The notes under the pieces: generated by a model
Seen by the model: only the letters and a program-made list of their open reading frames with translations
Told to the model about the DNA's origin: nothing
Databases searched by the model: none
Source of the DNA: Lignipirellula cremea
GTDB taxonomy: Bacteria; Planctomycetota; Planctomycetia; Pirellulales; Pirellulaceae
Length of the DNA stretch: 64,000 nucleotides
Reading direction: 5' to 3'
NCBI RefSeq assembly: GCF_007751035.1
Contig: NZ_CP036433.1
Span: 3,825,001 to 3,889,000, forward strand
Translations under genes and position numbers: made by a program
Shown here: piece by piece, positions 1 through 11,107 of the stretch
How the letters are laid out: the number at the start of each line of letters is the position of its first letter
Numbering within the stretch: position 1 is the first letter of the stretch

Positions 1-510
1 GCGATGGGTTCGCTCGTTCGCCTGGCTGCGGCCGATGCGTGCGCGTATCCGCGCGGCGCTCGGGTTGTGTGCCGTACGCTGCGCGGCCTGGAAGTTGGCG
101 AGGTCGTGTCGCCTGATGATGGCGAGAAACCGGCCGAGGGGCAGTTGCTGCGGCGGGTCACTGTGGAAGACGACCTGCTGCTGGCCCGCATTGAGAAGCA
201 TCGGGACGAAGCGTACGCCGCCTGTACGGCCCTGCTGGCCGAGCGTCAGCTGGACGCCGTGCTGCTGGATGTCGACCCGCTGTTTGACGGCAGCACGCTG
301 TTTTTCCACTTCCTCGGCGACGTATCGCCGGAGGTCGAAGCGTTGACCGACGAGCTGGCCGAAGCGTACGAGTCCAAGGTGCAGTTCCGCGCGTTCCAGG
401 AGTTACTAACCACCGGCTGCGGTCCGGGCTGCGGCACGGTTGAGTCTTCCGGCTGTGGGTCGGGCGGGTGTTCCACCTGCGCTGTCGTGGCGGCCTGTCA
501 GAAACATTAA
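1..510 (+). CDS. PSP1-domain protein with Cys-rich tail (5' end probably outside window)
   Basis: The frame is open from the first base of the window and stops at 508-510; the first ATG in view is at base 4 and gives 168 residues. Residues 1-40 carry the pattern of PSP1 C-terminal domain proteins: a hydrophobic strand, then YPRGARVVCRT and GLEVGEV. Such proteins normally have a short lead before this motif, so translation probably begins upstream of base 1. The family includes YaaT-like proteins tied to signalling and replication in Firmicutes; its role in planctomycetes is not settled. The last 35 residues contain nine cysteines, in TGCGPGCGT and CGSGGCSTC, which could bind metal or form a redox cluster. 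Whether such a tail is general in planctomycete PSP1 proteins I cannot check. It precedes a secreted DUF1570 protein by 57 bases on the same strand, but nothing shows that the two are functionally linked. Confidence 0.7.
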   Translation, partial: AMGSLVRLAAADACAYPRGARVVCRTLRGLEVGEVVSPDDGEKPAEGQLLRRVTVEDDLLLARIEKHRDEAYAACTALLAERQLDAVLLDVDPLFDGSTLFFHFLGDVSPEVEALTDELAEAYESKVQFRAFQELLTTGCGPGCGTVESSGCGSGGCSTCAVVAACQKH

Positions 511-567
511 AACGAGAGAGACGCCGATCGCTCCCTGAACTCGCTTTCCTCAGCCCCGTCTACGAAC

Positions 568-2457
568 ATGCCCGCCGGTTTGAAAACGACGACTCTTCTT
601 CCAGGGGTGCGGATCGCGTTCCTGGCCGGTTTGCTGGGAGCGGGGTGCCTGCTCGCCCATCCGTCGTCTGCCGCCGAACCGAGCGCTGCGCAAGCCGCCG
701 TCGCGGAGAAACGGGCGAAGCTCACCGCCACGTACCGTTCGCTGCTGCAGCAACTGGCAGGGATCTGCGAGCAGCAGGGGTTGCCGGAGCAGGCGCAGAC
801 GACGCGTGACTGGTTTGTGGAGCGGGCCAGTGACCGGCAGACGCTGTTTCTGCCCGATGATCAACGGCTGCCGGAGCCGCCGCCTGGCGCCTCGGCGGTG
901 GTCAAATCCTGGCATGCGAAATGGCTGCAGTACCGCACGGGCTATGCAGAGCATCTGCTGGCGCTGGCCAAAGAAACGCTGGCGGCGGGCGATGCGGCGA
1001 CCGCGTATCAAATGCTGCACGAGGTGCTGCGGGAGAACCCCGACGAAGAGCAGGTGCGGCGGATGCTGGGCTATTCGCTCGTCAACCATCGCTGGCGTCA
1101 GATGGGTGCGGCCGAGTCGTCCAAGGTGATGCGGGTGCGCCATCCGGTGTTCGGCTGGGAGCCCGGCCGGTACTGGCGCGTGCAGACGGAGCACTTCCAG
1201 ATCACCACCAGTCATAGCATCGCGGCCGGCGAAAAATTCGGCCAGCAGCTGGAAACGCTGTACGAAGTCTGGCGACAGTTGTTCTATCTGCACTGGAGCA
1301 GCGCTGCGGCCCTGGACCGGCAGTTCGCGGCGCCGGCCCCGCTGACCCGCTCGAAAACGCTTTTCCAGGTGATCCTGTTCAAGGATCGCCAGGAGTACGT
1401 GCAAAAGCTGGCCGCCGTGCCTGGCATCGAAGTTTCCCAGGGCTATTACGATCCTCGCCGGCGGGAGTCGCTGTTCTATGCCGGCGACGATGCGACCATG
1501 ACGACCCAGTACCACGAAGCGACCCATCAACTGTTCCAGGAGACGGGCGACACGGTCGAGCAGGTCGGCGGCCGGGACAACTTCTGGCTGATCGAAGGGG
1601 TGGCGATTTATATGGAGTCGCTGCGGTTTTACGCGGGCTACAGTACGGTCGGCGGTTTCGACGCGGCGCGGATGCAGTTCGCCCGGTATCGCAGGTTGAA
1701 TGACGGCTTCTATCTGCCGCTGGAGCAGCTAACGGCGTTGGGATCGGCCGAGCTGCAGCGGCACGAGGAGATCCGCAAGCTCTATTCCCAGAGTGCGGGA
1801 CTGGCCCACATGCTGTTCGACGGCCAGGGCGGCCGCTATCGCCAGGCGGCGGTCGACTATTTGCGGATGGTGTACGCAGGCCGTGAGAAGATGCAGACGC
1901 TGCCGTCGCTGACGGAGCAGTCGTTTGCCCAGCTGGACGAACAGTATCGCCCTTTTCTGAATGTGACGGACGAAGACTTAACGACCCGCCTGGCGCCGGG
2001 CGAATCGGTCCGCAGTTTGAGTCTGGGGCATACGGACGTGACCGATGCGGGGCTGGCTGCGATTGGCCGGCTGCGGCAGCTGGACTGGCTGGACCTGGCC
2101 GTCTGCCAGGTAACCGATGAAAGCGCGCCAGTGCTGGGAAAACTGACCGAGCTGACCCAGTTGAACCTGGAAGGAACGGCTGTCACCGATCGTACGTTGC
2201 CGGCGCTGGGTCGGCTGCGCAAGCTGCAGATCCTGGATTTGTCGGGTACGAAAATCACCGACGCCGGCCTGTCAGAGCTGGCCGGGTTATCACTGCTGGA
2301 AGAGCTGTGGCTGACAGGCACGCCAGTGACCGACGCCGGCCTGGTTCCGCTGCAGCGTCTGCGGCAACTGCAGACGCTGCAGATCAACGGCACCCGCGTG
2401 ACCCCCGGCGGTTACGCCGAGATGAAAAAAGCCCTGCCGGGTCTGCAGGGGGACTGA
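568..2457 (+). CDS. Secreted DUF1570 metallopeptidase-like protein with C-terminal leucine-rich repeats
   Basis: 629 residues. Residues 12-35 form a signal peptide ending near SSAAE, so the protein is exported. Residues 130-175 look like tetratricopeptide helices. The central part matches DUF1570, a gluzincin-like domain: HEATH at 316-320 is an HExxH zinc site and E343 in LIEGVAIYME is placed as the third ligand, so the catalytic set looks complete. From about residue 480 to 620 there are roughly five leucine-rich repeats of about 24 residues with the recurring pattern VTDAGL..L..L..L..L.L.GT. In planctomycetes both DUF1570 and this type of LRR are common, but a peptidase domain joined to LRRs suggests a substrate-recognition tail. 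The ATG at 568 lacks a clear ribosome binding site. Its substrate is unknown. Confidence 0.75.
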   Translation: MPAGLKTTTLLPGVRIAFLAGLLGAGCLLAHPSSAAEPSAAQAAVAEKRAKLTATYRSLLQQLAGICEQQGLPEQAQTTRDWFVERASDRQTLFLPDDQRLPEPPPGASAVVKSWHAKWLQYRTGYAEHLLALAKETLAAGDAATAYQMLHEVLRENPDEEQVRRMLGYSLVNHRWRQMGAAESSKVMRVRHPVFGWEPGRYWRVQTEHFQITTSHSIAAGEKFGQQLETLYEVWRQLFYLHWSSAAALDRQFAAPAPLTRSKTLFQVILFKDRQEYVQKLAAVPGIEVSQGYYDPRRRESLFYAGDDATMTTQYHEATHQLFQETGDTVEQVGGRDNFWLIEGVAIYMESLRFYAGYSTVGGFDAARMQFARYRRLNDGFYLPLEQLTALGSAELQRHEEIRKLYSQSAGLAHMLFDGQGGRYRQAAVDYLRMVYAGREKMQTLPSLTEQSFAQLDEQYRPFLNVTDEDLTTRLAPGESVRSLSLGHTDVTDAGLAAIGRLRQLDWLDLAVCQVTDESAPVLGKLTELTQLNLEGTAVTDRTLPALGRLRKLQILDLSGTKITDAGLSELAGLSLLEELWLTGTPVTDAGLVPLQRLRQLQTLQINGTRVTPGGYAEMKKALPGLQGD

Positions 2458-2458
2458 C

Positions 2459-2483
2459 GGAAGACGAAGGTCAGTCGTCTTTC
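2459..2483. terminator. Short hairpin between convergent genes
   Basis: A 9-bp stem (one G-T pair) at 2459-2467 and 2475-2483 with a 7-base loop sits just after the stop of the DUF1570 gene and before the end of clpB, which is read from the other strand. There is only a short T run, so termination strength is doubtful. Confidence 0.35.
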
Positions 2484-2571
2484 TGCGCTGGTTGCTCGGC
2501 AAAACGCCGACTCCAACCTCGGGATTTGTTCTCGTCGAGTCCCCCGCGAAGCACGCGTCCGTCCTGCTTTC

Positions 2572-5250
<2,679 letters not shown>

Positions 5251-5547
5251 CTGTTTATCTCCGAGAGAGTATGCCGGGGCGCCCGACCGCAAGGAACAGC
5301 CGGGGGGCGGCTTTTTTTGCTGGAATAGTAGGCCGGCAAAACGACTACGAAAAGAGGGCGCGTCTCGGTCCCCTGCCAAGAGATGCAGCAGAACCCCATT
5401 TCAACGGGGAGTCCTGTTGCTTGAACGCCAAAGCGGCCAGGCGACCCCAGTAGACACCTGGCATAAAACGGACGCTCCCGTCCTCAAGGAAACAGGAGCC
5501 AGACCGCCGGGCATGCAGGTCGCCGGACACCCGGAGCAAGCGGCGCG

Positions 5548-7011
5548 TTACGAAGCGCGTCCCTGGGCGGCGGCCACTTCGACCAGCGTACGGACGAAGG
5601 CGCCGGTGGCTCCCCCGCCGGTCCAGGTTTTTTCCCCTTCCACAAAGGACGGACCGGCGATATCGATATGCGTCCAGGAGACGCCGTCGACGAACTCTTC
5701 CAGGAACTTGGCGGCCGTCATGGCTCCGCCCCAGCGGCCCGCGCCGACGTTTTTGATGTCGGCCACTTCGCTTTTGATCTGGTCGCCAAACTCCGGGAAC
5801 ATGGGCAGTTGCCAGGCGGCCTCTCCGCAGGTGTGCGACGCTGTTTTCACCTGGTCGCACCAGGCCTGGTCGTTGGTCATCAGGCCGGCCGTATCCGTGC
5901 CGAGCGCCACCACGCAGGCGCCAGTGAGCGTCGCCAGGTCGATCAGGTGGGCCGGTTTTTCGTCGAGCGCCACGTTGAGCACGTCGGCCAGCACCAGGCG
6001 GCCTTCGGCGTCGGTATTCAGCACTTCGATCGTTTTGCCGCTGCGGGCCGTGAGCACATCGCCCAGTTTATAGGCGTCACCGTCGAGCAGGTTTTCGACC
6101 AGCCCCATCAGCCCGACCACGTTGACGGGCAGCTTCAGCTGGGCGATCGCCTGCATGGCTCCCAGCACCGTGGCAGCGCCGGCCATGTCGCATTTCATGG
6201 TTTTCATGCCGTCGGTCGGTTTGATCGACAACCCGCCCGAGTCAAACGTTACCCCTTTGCCGACCAGCGCCAGCGGGGCCGAGCCGGCAGGGCCGCCCTG
6301 GTAGCGCATGATGACCAGGCGGGGCGGTTTGACGGAGCCGCGGGCGACGGCCAGCAGCGAGCCGCACTTCTCGGCGGTGAGCTTCTCTTGGTCCCAGACT
6401 TCGATCTCCAGGCCGCAGTCTTTGGCGACTGTCTCGGCGATCTGGGCGAATGTTTCGGGATACATGGCGCTTGGCGGCTCGTCGACCAGGCGGCGGGTCA
6501 GATTGACGCTCCCGCCCAGGATGGCGCCGATGCGGATCGCTTCCGCGTCGCCAGCCCAGAGCAGCTCGCCGCAGGGATTGATTTTCTTCTCGGCCCGGTA
6601 CAGGTCCTGTCCCTGCATCCCCTGGAGGGCGCCGCAGAGGGCGGCCGCAGCCAGTTCGTTCGACAGATCGTTTGGCAGGTAGAAGGCGACGCGATCCAGC
6701 TTCTCGGCGGCCAGGTTCCGCGAGGCGGCTCCGCAGGCGGCCATGGCGCGTCCCTGATGGAAGGTTTCGCGGTCGCCCAGTCCGAGCAGGACCAGGCGTT
6801 TGGCCGACAGCCCCGCGGGGGCGAAGATCGTCCGCAGTTCGGCGTATTTGCCGGACGTCTGCTGGAACTCGATCATCTTGCTGATCAGGCCGCCCAGCGC
6901 TTTGTCGGCGGCGGCGATGGGGCCGTCGAGCGGTTCATTCTCAAACCGGGCGACGACAATCGCATCGGCTTTCACATCCGTAACCAGGTCGGTCAGCGGC
7001 GCGACATTCAT
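5548..7011 (-). CDS. pepA: Leucyl aminopeptidase (M17, PepA family)
   Basis: 487 residues, the normal M17 size. The enzyme removes N-terminal residues, preferring leucine, as a cytosolic hexamer with two metal ions per subunit. The N-terminal macrodomain-like part covers about 1-165. The catalytic part shows GKGVTFDSGGLSIKP with K252, D257 and K264, D275 in MKCDMAG, and the family signature NTDAEGR at 332-338 (D334, E336, R338); every known metal and catalytic residue is present. The start at 7011 is chosen because AAGGA lies 8 bases upstream; an ATG 15 bases earlier has no such site. It reads in the same direction as clpB but is separated by nearly 300 bp, so the two are probably independent units. 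Confidence 0.95.
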   Translation of the reverse strand: MNVAPLTDLVTDVKADAIVVARFENEPLDGPIAAADKALGGLISKMIEFQQTSGKYAELRTIFAPAGLSAKRLVLLGLGDRETFHQGRAMAACGAASRNLAAEKLDRVAFYLPNDLSNELAAAALCGALQGMQGQDLYRAEKKINPCGELLWAGDAEAIRIGAILGGSVNLTRRLVDEPPSAMYPETFAQIAETVAKDCGLEIEVWDQEKLTAEKCGSLLAVARGSVKPPRLVIMRYQGGPAGSAPLALVGKGVTFDSGGLSIKPTDGMKTMKCDMAGAATVLGAMQAIAQLKLPVNVVGLMGLVENLLDGDAYKLGDVLTARSGKTIEVLNTDAEGRLVLADVLNVALDEKPAHLIDLATLTGACVVALGTDTAGLMTNDQAWCDQVKTASHTCGEAAWQLPMFPEFGDQIKSEVADIKNVGAGRWGGAMTAAKFLEEFVDGVSWTHIDIAGPSFVEGEKTWTGGGATGAFVRTLVEVAAAQGRAS

Positions 7012-7317
7012 ACTTCCATCCTTCATGAGGTGCTATCGTGTGAGATCGACGGGCGCCCCTGTCGTGCCGGAAAACCTGTGCGGCCGTCTCCGGGCTAGCG
7101 CTAGTCGGCGACCGCGCGCTGATTCTTCAGCCGGTCGAGGGCAAAGCAGCCAGACCTTGCGGGAAATCCCGTTACCATCTCAGGCGTGCAGGTTCCGGAA
7201 GCGAGCCTGGGAAGGGAGGATTCCGACGGCGTGAGGGGGCGTCAGCGAGCTAAATGTACCGCGCCGCGCCGATATTGTCGCCTTGGCCAGCGAGATGATG
7301 GCTTGTTAACGCCAGGA
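7012..7317. other. Intergenic, 306 bp
   Basis: Gap between the end of the PAP2 gene and the start of pepA, both on the minus strand. It must carry the pepA promoter. I see no convincing -35/-10 pair, hairpin or reading frame in it. Confidence 0.4.
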
Positions 7318-8109
7318 TTACTGCGGCAGCGAGGGCCCGGCAGGTGTCGGTTCGCCAGGAATGGGTTCGCCAGATGACGGCCCCGTGGAGACGCGAGCTT
7401 CCAGGCGGTTGAAGCAGCCGCCCAGCAGACGATCGTCAAAACAGCAGGCGGCGAACAACCCGGCCAGCGCCGCGGCGCCCAGGGTGTCGCTCAGATAGTG
7501 CGCGCCGCAAGCAACCCGCTGCAGGCCTGCCATTGCGGCGAAGATCGCGAACAGCCAGCTGCCGCGCGGATACCGCCAGGCCAGGGCAATCGCCAGGCCG
7601 ACCGCCACGCTGGTATGGCCGGAAGGAAACGACTGCAGTTCGTGGTGGCCGCTCCAGCCTTCGCCCAGCCAGGGCGCCAGCGGACCGAAAGTTTCCCACA
7701 CGCTGGAAGGCAGTACGCCTGAGTGCGGCCGGGAGCGTTCCACCAGCATTTTCACCAGGTTTGCCAGCAGCCCGGGGCCAAAAGCGTAAGTGAGAATGCG
7801 GGCCAGGTAAGGTTTCGCGGCGGGATCCAGCACCACCATGGTAATGGCGATCGTAATGACGCCTGCCCCATGCGCAAACGCTTCAAACAGATCGAGAATC
7901 CGCACGATATCGCCCGGCAGCTGCTTTTCTCCCCGACAGTACGCGGCGATCGGCAGATCGATCGTCAGCGCAGCCAGCGTGAGCACGCTGCAGCAGCCGG
8001 CCAGGAGCAGGGCCGTTTGCGACCAGCTGAGTCGGCTCCAGGCGGCGCGCAAGCCGGAACGGACGGCGGGCGAGGCAGCGGCGTGTTCACCAGGGTTGCG
8101 TTGGATCAC
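7318..8109 (-). CDS. PAP2-family membrane phosphatase
   Basis: About 263 residues from a GTG at 8109. Several membrane helices are visible, and the three PAP2 motifs are intact: KMLVERSRP, SFPSGHTS and QRVACGAHYLSD, giving the conserved Arg, catalytic His pair and Asp. Such proteins dephosphorylate lipid phosphates (undecaprenyl pyrophosphate, phosphatidic acid) at the outer side of the inner membrane. The start is uncertain: no ATG lies in a sensible place, the open frame runs on into the antisense of the next gene, and GTG 8109 has GGGA rather far upstream; TTG at 8052 is another option. The last 25 residues are Pro/Ser/Gly rich and probably disordered. The gene is divergent from the membrane protein at 8278, and the 168 bp between them would hold both promoters. 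Confidence 0.8.
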   Translation of the reverse strand: MIQRNPGEHAAASPAVRSGLRAAWSRLSWSQTALLLAGCCSVLTLAALTIDLPIAAYCRGEKQLPGDIVRILDLFEAFAHGAGVITIAITMVVLDPAAKPYLARILTYAFGPGLLANLVKMLVERSRPHSGVLPSSVWETFGPLAPWLGEGWSGHHELQSFPSGHTSVAVGLAIALAWRYPRGSWLFAIFAAMAGLQRVACGAHYLSDTLGAAALAGLFAACCFDDRLLGGCFNRLEARVSTGPSSGEPIPGEPTPAGPSLPQ

Positions 8110-8277
8110 GGGCTCAATCGTTTCCCAAAGGAAGCAGCGGGCGTAGCGAGTGGGAATTACCAGCCGGGGGCCATTGCTGTCAACTCCAGTCAGGGCGCGG
8201 CCATCTGGACAATCGCGCGGGCGAACTTTACGATGACCACCAACCCTGATAGAAACCTCACCGCCAAAGGCGCCGTT

Positions 8278-8772
8278 ATGGAATTTGTAGAACTGCTGTC
8301 CCGCTGGGCCCATATTCTTTCGGCGATCGCGCTGGTTGGCGGGGCGATGTTTATGCGATTTGCCTTCCTGCCCGGCGCAGAATTTCTGTCGGAAGAAAAC
8401 CGCGAGACGCTGGCGCAGGAGATTCGGAAACGCTGGTCCAAGGTCGTGATGGCGGCAGCTGGCTTCCTGGTGCTCAGCGGTATCTTTAATATGGTCATGA
8501 CGATGAAAACCTGGGAATTGCCCAAGTTTTATCACCCCGTGATCGGCATCAAAATGCTGCTGGGGATCGTCGTGTTGTTGCTGGCCTCAATGCTGGTTGG
8601 TCGATCGCCGGCAGCGGCCAAGATGCAGAAGAATCTCAAATTCTGGCTGTCGTTAAACCTGGTTCTGGCCGTGACGGTGGTTTGCCTGGGCGGATTTTTG
8701 CGGACGCACGATCACGTGAAGAAGCAGCCGAAACAGGAAACCACGGTCAACGTTCCTGAGAGCAATGAGTAA
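8278..8772 (+). CDS. Four-helix integral membrane protein (CopD-like)
   Basis: 164 residues with four predicted membrane segments at about 10-30, 55-77, 87-107 and 119-140 and a polar C-terminal tail. The opening LLSRWAHILSAIALVGGAMF resembles the first helix of CopD/DUF2214-type membrane proteins, in which a His in the first helix is conserved, so a haem- or copper-linked role is possible but not shown. AAAGG seven bases before the ATG supports this start over the ATG at 8233. Its stop codon overlaps the start of the following 56-residue gene by one base, so the two are translated together. Confidence 0.75.
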   Translation: MEFVELLSRWAHILSAIALVGGAMFMRFAFLPGAEFLSEENRETLAQEIRKRWSKVVMAAAGFLVLSGIFNMVMTMKTWELPKFYHPVIGIKMLLGIVVLLLASMLVGRSPAAAKMQKNLKFWLSLNLVLAVTVVCLGGFLRTHDHVKKQPKQETTVNVPESNE

Positions 8773-8942
8773 TGGATAAAAAAGCGAAAAAGCGACTCGA
8801 TGTGATCAACAAAAAGCTGCAGCCTTTGCGGTTGCGGCTTTCCGGAGCCAGACAGCAGGATGACGAACCGGGCGAAGTGGCCGCCCTGGAGAAAGAAATC
8901 GCCGATCTGGAAGCCGAGGCGGAAAAGCTCAAGCAGAGCTAA
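8772..8942 (+). CDS. Small coiled-coil protein, 56 residues
   Basis: The gene starts on the last base of the previous stop codon (TAATG), the classic arrangement for translational coupling. The product is highly charged, begins MDKKAKKRLDVINKKL, and has a heptad-like run of E, L and A from about residue 37 onward, so it should form a helical hairpin or coiled coil. It has no Cys, no signal peptide and no membrane helix. I recall proteins of this form recurring in planctomycetes, but no function is known to me. Coupling to the membrane protein suggests a partner or regulator of it. The gene is below the size many gene finders report. Confidence 0.7.
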   Translation: MDKKAKKRLDVINKKLQPLRLRLSGARQQDDEPGEVAALEKEIADLEAEAEKLKQS

Positions 8943-9038
8943 GCGGGCAAATCGTCCCCTTGTGCTCCCAGGGCGCGCCCCGTATCTACCGGCCAGGCGG
9001 CGTCCCCATCACAGCGATCAACGGCCTGACGCACGAAA

Positions 9039-9064
9039 AAACGCCGTCGTAAAAGACGGCGTTT
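9039..9064. terminator. Bidirectional intrinsic terminator
   Basis: AAACGCCGTC at 9039-9048 and GACGGCGTTT at 9055-9064 form a perfect 10-bp stem with loop GTAAAA. Runs of A on the left and T on the right serve both strands, fitting its place between the convergent genes ending at 8942 and 9101. Confidence 0.85.
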
Positions 9065-9100
9065 CTTGTAGCGGTTCGCAAGCAGCGAAGTTACCGCAGT

Positions 9101-9331
9101 CTACTCACGGGGGCGAATCGCACCCGTCAGGCCGGCGTAGTCGGCCCGGTCGTGTGCGTGCCACAAGGGCAGGCCCATTTCAACGCGCTTGCGGAGTTCG
9201 TCGATTTTGGAGTTCGATCCGGCCGGTGCGTCGGTGGCTTCGAAGTTGATCGACTCGGCTTCGGGGGCGAAGTCTTCGTCGTGGCCGTACTTCAGGATCG
9301 CCTCGAAAACGTTGCTGACTTTGTTGCTCAT
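9101..9331 (-). CDS. Conserved-looking small protein, 76 residues
   Basis: The start at 9331 (MSNKVSNVFEAILKYG) has GAGG five bases upstream, which decides it over a start 63 bases earlier. The product is acidic in the first half and has no signal peptide or membrane helix; the second half has IDELRKRVEMGLPLWHAHDR, likely one amphipathic helix followed by a His/Trp-rich turn. I do not recognise a family. It ends against the bidirectional terminator at 9039-9064 and stands alone, with more than 500 bp of noncoding sequence upstream. Confidence 0.6.
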   Translation of the reverse strand: MSNKVSNVFEAILKYGHDEDFAPEAESINFEATDAPAGSNSKIDELRKRVEMGLPLWHAHDRADYAGLTGAIRPRE

Positions 9332-9874
9332 GTGTGCCTCAAAAAGTGTAAAAGGCCGGCGGCCATCTTTCCGGACGACGAAAATCTCGTGCACGAAATC
9401 CAGAAGATGCTGCGGCGGTGTGTGATTGGTCTGTTAAAAGACGAGGTGATTCAGGCGGGGCATTTCAGGAAAGCTGGGTTGTAGTCACCCGTTTAAGGTG
9501 GGAAAGATTGGTGACCGACAACGAGGTTATTATTCCCAATAGTGATATCATGTCAAGATTTTTCGCCAGCTGCTAATAGAGAATTCGCGAAAAATATCTC
9601 GCCAAGTCTAGTCGTTGTGAGGGTTTGCTGCAGAAGCCCCCGGACCCTGGTCACACAACGAGTTAGCAAAGTGTGGGCAACCACCCTAGGCGCTCGCTTA
9701 GGGGAAATTCACCCCCGGTAAGCAGGAAATTCATCGGCCACCCCCTTGACAGATTTTGCCGCAATTTCGCGGGATGTCACATAGCTCGCTGGGGTGGTGC
9801 GAGAGAAGTTTTTTTTCGTTCGAAGCTGGAAATGGGCGTAAACCAGGAGGGACAAAGGGTGTTTGTCCAGCGTT
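9332..9874. other. Intergenic, 543 bp, AT-richer than surroundings
   Basis: The stretch is visibly richer in A and T than its neighbours, as expected for a promoter region of the minus-strand gene ending at 9101. A TTGACA at 9746-9751 lacks a matching -10 at the right distance. The only open frame of note (77 codons at 9673) has no ribosome binding site or recognisable product. I annotate nothing further here. Confidence 0.5.
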
Positions 9875-10564
9875 TTAATGCAAGGATTCGTTCCGCCACT
9901 GGGTGAGTCGCTTGTCGCCCAGGATCTTATCCATCTTCAGAATGAGCAGATTCTGGTCATAAACGCCCAGAATTGCTTCGGAGATGATCTCGCCGGGAAG
10001 CCTGGGGGCGGGCAGGATCTGTGACCGCGGAATGCTCAGGATGTCCTCGATTTCGTTCGCCACCAGTCCCATGCGTCGGCCGGCCGCTTCGACCAGCAGA
10101 TAAACGTGGACGTCGGCCAATCCTGACCTGGCCTGCCCCAGGAACAGCCCCGCATCCAGCAGGGCGATGATGCCGCCCCGCCAGTGGACCACGCCCGGGA
10201 TAAAGCCGGGCGACATCGGGGTGGGGCAATAATGCAGCAGGGTTTGCACCTCCGTGACTTCGCTCAAAAGTACGCCGTAGCGTTGGCCGCCTTTTTCAAA
10301 GGCGATGATGGCGACGTGCTCCTCGGCCACGCCCGGTTCGCGCATCCGCACCCGCAGGGCTTTGGCCCGGGCCAGGAGTTTCTCGCGAATGACGGCCGGA
10401 TCGGTCGCCTTGCCTTGCTGCAGGCGGAGTCGCTCCAGGCTGCTCTCCAGTCGCGACCAGACGGAGGTCGGATCGGGGAATTCGGCCAGGTCGGTTTCGT
10501 CGATGGGAGACGATTCACTCATGTCCAGATTACCGATGAAGGAGGCAGGCAGACGCGCCTGCAT
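9875..10564 (-). CDS. CheW-like domain protein
   Basis: 229 residues from 10564, or 215 from the ATG at 10522 (MSESSPIDE); neither has a strong ribosome binding site. Residues from about 85 onward match the CheW fold: AFEKGGQRYGVLLSEVTEV, then SPGFIPGVVHWRGGIIALLD, then VANEIEDIL, the typical order of the two beta-barrel subdomains. CheW proteins are scaffolds linking chemoreceptors to the CheA kinase. The first 80 residues are extra, largely helical and charged (residues 30-70), so this is longer than classical CheW (about 165 residues). No cheA, receptor or other chemotaxis gene lies nearby, so it may serve a cluster elsewhere or a receptor-independent kinase. Confidence 0.85.
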   Translation of the reverse strand: MQARLPASFIGNLDMSESSPIDETDLAEFPDPTSVWSRLESSLERLRLQQGKATDPAVIREKLLARAKALRVRMREPGVAEEHVAIIAFEKGGQRYGVLLSEVTEVQTLLHYCPTPMSPGFIPGVVHWRGGIIALLDAGLFLGQARSGLADVHVYLLVEAAGRRMGLVANEIEDILSIPRSQILPAPRLPGEIISEAILGVYDQNLLILKMDKILGDKRLTQWRNESLH

Positions 10565-10793
10565 GATCAGGCCGATGGACGGTGGTCCTATGGCGAACGC
10601 TTCCCGAAAGATAGTGGATGCCGGCCGATAACTCCAGCGCAGAACGGCGAACGATTACTGGTTCAGCGCAGTCCAGTAACAGGCAATCCCGGCCCTCGTC
10701 AGCCGAAAGGTGTTGACGCTGGCCGTAGCCGCCAACAGAAAGCAATGCCAAACGCTCGCAATGGGTTGGGTTAATGTCATCTGCCCAGGCCAG

Positions 10794-10827
10794 AAAAAAA
10801 CGCCGCCTGCAGCGGGTGCAGGCGGCG
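10794..10827 (-). terminator. Intrinsic terminator of the molybdoenzyme operon
   Basis: On the minus strand a perfect 11-bp stem (10801-10811 with 10817-10827, loop of five) is followed by seven T residues (A run 10794-10800 on the plus strand). It lies about 30 bases after the stop of the last gene of the operon. Confidence 0.9.
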
Positions 10828-10854
10828 TAGGGTTCTGGTGGATATCAGCGAGGC

Positions 10855-11106
10855 CTAGTAGGACGCTTTGAAGCAGCCGCGGCCGTCGACGCACTCATGG
10901 CGTTTGACGATGACTTCGTCGGGGCCGATGACGTGCTGGGTCATGTTGCACCAGCAGTAATCCTGGTGGCTGCCGGCCGATTCGTCGACATGGTCGGGGC
11001 TTAAGCGGCCGGTGACGTACATCGCCTTGCTGCGAAAGAACACGCAGCCGGGCGGGTTGTTCATCACGTTCAAATGCTCGTTCTGGAGCGATCGTTCGTG
11101 CGCCAT
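10855..11106 (-). CDS. Small Cys-rich protein co-transcribed with the molybdoenzyme genes
   Basis: 83 residues, starting one base after the stop of the FAD-subunit gene and read from a strong GGAGG. It is followed by an intrinsic terminator, so it is the last gene of a four-gene operon. Residues 15-35 contain NNPPGCVFFRSKAMYVTG; the second half contains DYCWCNMTQHVIG and HECVDGRGC, five cysteines with two histidines that could bind metal or an Fe-S cluster. There is no signal peptide. I recall similar proteins in other planctomycetes but know no function. Its position suggests a role in maturation of the enzyme, for example cofactor insertion or assembly; this is inference from context only. 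Confidence 0.75.
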   Translation of the reverse strand: MAHERSLQNEHLNVMNNPPGCVFFRSKAMYVTGRLSPDHVDESAGSHQDYCWCNMTQHVIGPDEVIVKRHECVDGRGCFKASY

Positions 11107-11107
11107 G

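Noticed and set aside
5251..5547. Search for a CIRCE operator or heat-shock promoter before clpB
   Set aside because: No matching inverted repeat or consensus was found.
9746..9751. TTGACA as a -35 box
   Set aside because: No -10 element at 16-18 bases.
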